Origin: Lysobacterales bacterium
Lineage (GTDB): Bacteria > Pseudomonadota > Gammaproteobacteria > Xanthomonadales > Marinicellaceae
Assembly (NCBI GenBank): GCA_027067055.1
Contig: JAMOMK010000010.1
Span: 1 to 57,580 of the forward strand
Direction: 5' to 3'
DNA length: 57,580 nt
Shown piece by piece: positions 53,988 through 57,580 of this stretch. The notes beneath the pieces are model-generated. The model had not been told where the DNA came from and ran no database searches. It was given only the letters and a program-made list of their open reading frames with translations. The stretch's first letter is position 1. Each line of letters begins with the position of its first letter. The position numbers were made by a program, and so were the translations under genes.

Positions 53988-54620
53988 TTATTGCATCTTA
54001 GGATCAAAAAATTCATCAGATATAGCCGTTAATTTTTGATTGTTAATAAGCCACTGACCAAACTGATTATTTGGATAAGTCACTTCAATGGTTACCGACA
54101 ATTCTTGTGGTGTAGAGAAATCATAATTTATAAAACCACTTTCTTGATTAGTTGTTTGTCTAAATTCGCAATTCGGACAAAACCCAGTATACGATAACAA
54201 TGTTATTTGCCCAGATGCATTGTTACTGGCATTGCCTAATGACCAACGAGGGTCACCGTTTTCATCGTAGTAATACATTATCATTACAATGGCATCGCCC
54301 TTAGTGTTGACACTGATGCCCCAGCCAGAATCTAATGGATTATAAAAAGAACCTGTAAATTGTTTTGTCGTGGTTTGATTGGAGATATTGAGGTAGGAAA
54401 ATGGTTCAGAACCTTCTCTGTCACTGATATTCCAAACAAACAAAGCATTTTTAGCATCTGTAAAATCTAAATTCACCTGCCCAACTATTTCAGATGATGC
54501 TATTCTTGTTGCTTCATCCCAACTAAAAGTCAATAAATTAGCTTGCCAATTTTCTTGATAAACACCTGAGGCTATATACCATGTTGGTGTTTCATCATCA
54601 TTATAAGTATACCAAATCAT
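53988..54620 (-). CDS. C-terminal part of the cytochrome/propeller protein, split off by an in-frame TGA
   Basis: The 210 codons from the ATG at 54620 share the frame of the gene ending at 54681. The codons between the TGA and this ATG continue a domain: F-N-P-Q-R-S-G-H-G-I-D-V-H-I-A-G-D-R-L-F, then M-I-W-Y-T-Y-N. A second domain copy follows (F-T-G-S-F-Y-N-P-L-D-S-G-W-G, then M-Y-Y-Y-D-E-N-G-D-P-R-W). The ATG has no ribosome-binding site and no signal peptide, so independent translation is doubtful. Either the gene is broken or the TGA is read through. The domain matches the first domain of the 37518-39152 protein. Confidence 0.6.
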   Translation of the reverse strand: MIWYTYNDDETPTWYIASGVYQENWQANLLTFSWDEATRIASSEIVGQVNLDFTDAKNALFVWNISDREGSEPFSYLNISNQTTTKQFTGSFYNPLDSGWGISVNTKGDAIVMIMYYYDENGDPRWSLGNASNNASGQITLLSYTGFCPNCEFRQTTNQESGFINYDFSTPQELSVTIEVTYPNNQFGQWLINNQKLTAISDEFFDPKMQ

Positions 54621-54680
54621 GAATAATCTATCGCCTGCAATATGTACATCTATTCCATGCCCACTTCTTTGCGGGTTAAA

Positions 54681-57446
54681 TCATAGCCCAGTTTTTGGTC
54701 TTATTTGAGTTGAATTTGCATCTGTTGGATTAGAGCCTTTGGCAATTTCATCACTATCACTGATGCCATCACCATCTCTATCGAAAGCTAGGCGTTGACC
54801 CAAACCTTTTGGTACTAGTGTGTATGTTAGGGTGTTTGTAAAAGTTGGTGTAGCCATTAAGCCAACTGAGCTAATACTTTGATTATCTTGACTAAAAAAT
54901 GTATCATCATTGGCACTGAACAGATAATTATTACCATTACTGGCATTAACAATTAAATCAACTTTACCACTTTGCGCAATCGTGACTAATTCATCGACCC
55001 GTGCATTGCTTTGAGTCGCTTGAGTCAAACTGACTTGTTGTCCAACACCTGCATGTGTGTCTTGTGATTGACCAGGCGTATTTCCCAATGGAATATGGCC
55101 ATTGTCTAATTCGGAACCAGAAAAAGCCATCATCAAAGCAACTAAATCAGCCACCTCTTGATCAGAGTCTACACCAAAAGCCGGCGCACTTAAGAAACGT
55201 GAAACCGAATCAATAGCACCATCGTGTAAAAAACCAAACCCAGATAAAGATTGCGTTCGTGACATTTCAAATCCTACTTTTTCATAGAGGTTCCTTAACT
55301 GTGGTGTTTTGATGGATTTTTGCGTTGAACCATCGACACTAACAATACCCAGATGGTTGGCATCAAAAGGACCAAGTGGCATGATTTCACCCCCAATACT
55401 GGCATTTATAACACCTAACTTTAACTCACCATTAACAGCCATTCCTGTTGGAATAGTATGGCAAGAACCACATTGAAAGACATTATCAAGCAAACCTAAA
55501 TTAAATAATTGTAAACCATTTTGAGGATTGCCAGAACCCAGTGGTTGACCAGCGTCCGAAAAACGCCCGGAAGTATAATGGTTACTTAAATTTATGTTCT
55601 CAGGCAATGTATTATCACTATTTCGGTAGGCATTGGGTGGAAAGGTAATAGTAGACAGCATGGATTTGAATTGAGCCATTTCTTGACTTGATAACAGAGT
55701 GTCGTCACCATTTATCGACATGAATGCGCCATTAAACTCCTCTATTCCATCTCTGTCACCACGCCAATGAAAAGGTTCATGTCCAATGATGTCTTGAAAA
55801 GTTTGCGTCATCATTGGTCCTTTCATTGGGTGAAAATTTTCACAATTAAAGATGGAAACAGCCGAAAAATCGGTTTGGCAATTTTGATTGAATTCTTTCA
55901 TCTCTCCTGAGGGATCACCCAAATCCCAGGACAATTTATCCATTCGAGCATCCACATGGCAGGAGGCACAGGAAGCTTGTCCTAATCCAGATGTCTCATG
56001 CGTGCTGTATAAAAATTTTCGCCCTTCCACAATTGCTTCAGGTAAAGGATTAAATAATTGCACTTTGTTTAATTCCAATTTGTTTTGTATATCAATTACC
56101 GATAAACTGGCTTCAAAATGATTCCACGCATACAGTCGATTATTACTCTCATCCAATGCCAATCCAGTCACACCTTGACCTGCTTCTATGCGTCCTTTGC
56201 GATTTCCAAGGGAATCAATAACGATAACATTATTCGAACCCATCCCCGAGACATAACCTGTATTGCCATCAGCACTCCAGACAATCCCGCGTGAATCGCC
56301 AATTGATTTGTTGCGTTCAGATTGAGCAATAGTTGAACTGCTGTAATTTAGATGAGAATTTAAATCCACCACCTGTGGCTGTGAAAGGTTATTGAGAGAT
56401 ACCACGCCCAGTTTAACTCGAACAAAAGTTCCATTGAGATTGGGCTCATACCTTATTTCATTGGTCGCATCTGTTCCAACCAATGTTATTTGGTTTTTAG
56501 CCGAATTAAAACCCATTGCCATACCAATATTCATCAATCCTGAGACGTAACTCACTGCATGAGTTTGTGTATTTATGACCGTAATATCATGATCCAACAA
56601 AGTCCAGCCTTCAACTCCTCCTGATAGAGCTGCTTGATTACCCGAAACCATAGCAGTCCAATCCTCACCGTTATCATCGAGCCAACGACCAGTAATGTCT
56701 TGTTTAATAATTAAAGATACTTTAGGAGCAATGGGTAAACTTGGATTCATTGCAGGAAAAAATCCCACCCCATTATTAGGTGGAGGATTTTGTCCTTGGT
56801 ACGGAGAAGGGTCGCGATTAACGGGATTGCCTGGAAATCCTAAGACACCATCAGCTTCATCTAACCCACCCGACATAATAGTGGTTTTGTTTCCTGATTC
56901 AAAACTAGCAACATAGACTTTACTGCCATCAGCACTAACAATCATGGCACGAGGGTCTTCTGCCATGACATCAATGACTTGTGCAGGACTTGTTAAATTT
57001 GTGGTATCAAATACCATGATTTGATTGACTTGTGAACAACTTACAAAAGCTTTGTTATTTGCAAAAACAACATCAAAGGGTTCATCATTGGTTTTTAATG
57101 TTTGTTTGATTTGACGGCTATCGAAATCAACGATGGTTATTGAATCAGAGATGTGATTAACCACCCACAATTCATTATTATTTTTAAATCGTACTGACAC
57201 TGGATCAACGCCCACTTTAACATGCCCAAGTCGAATAGGATAACCCAAAGAAACATCAAAAAGCTGAACACGGTTATCTGCCGTGTGTGAAATAGCAAGT
57301 CGCGTTTTATCTGGAGACAAATCAAGCACGTGAACAGGGTGATTTTCCCAGTTAACATAAGGTAAGCTATGGGCGCTTATTTGCCATAAAAAGAAACAAA
57401 AAAATGCAACGAACCGTATTAGAATATTAGTTTTATTAAAAAGCAT
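54681..57446 (-). CDS. Secreted YncE-like beta-propeller/di-heme cytochrome c protein
   Basis: This protein has 921 residues from the ATG at 57446, which begins a signal peptide (F-V-A-F-F-C-F-F-L-W-Q-I-S-A-H-S). Residues about 20-470 form a YncE-like propeller (V-L-D-L-S-P-D-K-T-R-L and V-I-V-I-D-S-L-G blades). Next comes a MauG/di-heme-peroxidase-like part with C-A-S-C-H (near 492) and C-G-S-C-H (near 657). A calcium-type D-R-D-G-D-G-I-S-D-S-D-E linker precedes the stop. The frame ends P-K-T-G-L-stop; a TGA stands where relatives have tryptophan (T-G-L-W). A MITE end lies seven bases upstream and supplies GGGGA as the likely ribosome-binding site. Confidence 0.83.
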   Translation of the reverse strand: MLFNKTNILIRFVAFFCFFLWQISAHSLPYVNWENHPVHVLDLSPDKTRLAISHTADNRVQLFDVSLGYPIRLGHVKVGVDPVSVRFKNNNELWVVNHISDSITIVDFDSRQIKQTLKTNDEPFDVVFANNKAFVSCSQVNQIMVFDTTNLTSPAQVIDVMAEDPRAMIVSADGSKVYVASFESGNKTTIMSGGLDEADGVLGFPGNPVNRDPSPYQGQNPPPNNGVGFFPAMNPSLPIAPKVSLIIKQDITGRWLDDNGEDWTAMVSGNQAALSGGVEGWTLLDHDITVINTQTHAVSYVSGLMNIGMAMGFNSAKNQITLVGTDATNEIRYEPNLNGTFVRVKLGVVSLNNLSQPQVVDLNSHLNYSSSTIAQSERNKSIGDSRGIVWSADGNTGYVSGMGSNNVIVIDSLGNRKGRIEAGQGVTGLALDESNNRLYAWNHFEASLSVIDIQNKLELNKVQLFNPLPEAIVEGRKFLYSTHETSGLGQASCASCHVDARMDKLSWDLGDPSGEMKEFNQNCQTDFSAVSIFNCENFHPMKGPMMTQTFQDIIGHEPFHWRGDRDGIEEFNGAFMSINGDDTLLSSQEMAQFKSMLSTITFPPNAYRNSDNTLPENINLSNHYTSGRFSDAGQPLGSGNPQNGLQLFNLGLLDNVFQCGSCHTIPTGMAVNGELKLGVINASIGGEIMPLGPFDANHLGIVSVDGSTQKSIKTPQLRNLYEKVGFEMSRTQSLSGFGFLHDGAIDSVSRFLSAPAFGVDSDQEVADLVALMMAFSGSELDNGHIPLGNTPGQSQDTHAGVGQQVSLTQATQSNARVDELVTIAQSGKVDLIVNASNGNNYLFSANDDTFFSQDNQSISSVGLMATPTFTNTLTYTLVPKGLGQRLAFDRDGDGISDSDEIAKGSNPTDANSTQIRPKTGL

Positions 57447-57452
57447 ATAAAT

Positions 57453-57580
57453 CCCCAAATCCCGATATAGAAAGTACGATGATAGCACAAGTCCTTAATG
57501 CACCTAGAAAACCCAGAAAAAGCTTCATCACCAATGAGGTGACTTTAGTTTTTCTTGATTTCCTATGCACATCAGTTACT
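57453..57580 (-). mobile_element. MITE-like element, subfamily I, cut by the window end
   Basis: It begins CCCCAAATCCCGATATAGAA and is the reverse complement of the 13274-13438 element with few differences. If complete, it should end near 57617. It lies immediately upstream of the cytochrome/propeller gene. Confidence 0.8.

Noticed and set aside
54681-54683. TGA as a reassigned tryptophan codon throughout the genome
   Set aside because: TGA is clearly used as a stop in ccmA, ccmC, parE and phd, so code reassignment does not fit; readthrough, mutation or error at this one site remains.

Overview
The window looks like a chromosomal segment of a low-GC gammaproteobacterium. The housekeeping genes (ybiT, uvrB, nth, rlmKL, ccmABCD, a split-P-type glycine cleavage system) are of gammaproteobacterial type. 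The many large secreted proteins sharing a short C-terminal F-E motif recall Marinicella-like marine bacteria; that genus-level guess is a weak inference. I found no rRNA, tRNA, CRISPR array or prophage.

Layout. 1-4.4 kb: a BspA-like surface protein followed by two GNAT acetyltransferases, bracketed by inverted copies of a 34-bp repeat. 4.4-8 kb: PduO-type cobalamin adenosyltransferase divergent from gcvT-gcvH-gcvPA; gcvPB does not follow. 8.2-15.2 kb: lipid kinase, nth, a 1056-residue secreted protein and ybiT. 15.2-17.1 kb: a repeat-rich accessory stretch with a frame-disrupted zinc-ribbon gene, a membrane protein and a SHOCT protein. 17.2-22.7 kb: uvrB and three secreted proteins, two of them behind matching arrays of 11-bp direct repeats. 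22.7-27.8 kb: nucleoside salvage (deoB, deoA, punA) with a Phd/ParE toxin-antitoxin pair inside the punA-deoA run, and yfdX. 27.8-41.7 kb: two more giant secreted proteins, a membrane-bound winged-helix/TPR regulator, a DUF6502 protein, a triplicated-domain secreted protein, and an ECF sigma/anti-sigma/cytochrome P460 operon, with clear signs of segmental duplication and insertion of small elements. 41.8-57.6 kb: a beta-helix protein, ccmABCD, recQ, a DUF368 transporter, adenine deaminase, acyltransferase-3, rlmKL, and a beta-propeller/di-heme cytochrome protein interrupted by one in-frame TGA.

The strongest threads beyond routine annotation are these. (1) Unrelated exported proteins end in (I/L)F-x-(N/D)-x-F-E, a candidate uncharacterised C-terminal tag. 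(2) A 165-bp miniature inverted-repeat element occurs as two complete and three partial copies in two subfamilies, with 3-bp target duplications at the complete copies. (3) Two secreted-protein promoters share four 11-bp repeats placed exactly 25 bp from the -10 box. (4) A roughly 300-bp duplication has decayed reciprocally on either side of a 2.8-kb cassette. (5) A TGA replaces a conserved tryptophan in the cytochrome/propeller protein.

Genes on both strands form short operons. ATGA or GTGA overlaps occur in ccmA-ccmB, ccmC-ccmD, phd-parE, parE-deoA and GNAT-GNAT, so TGA is a normal stop codon in this genome.
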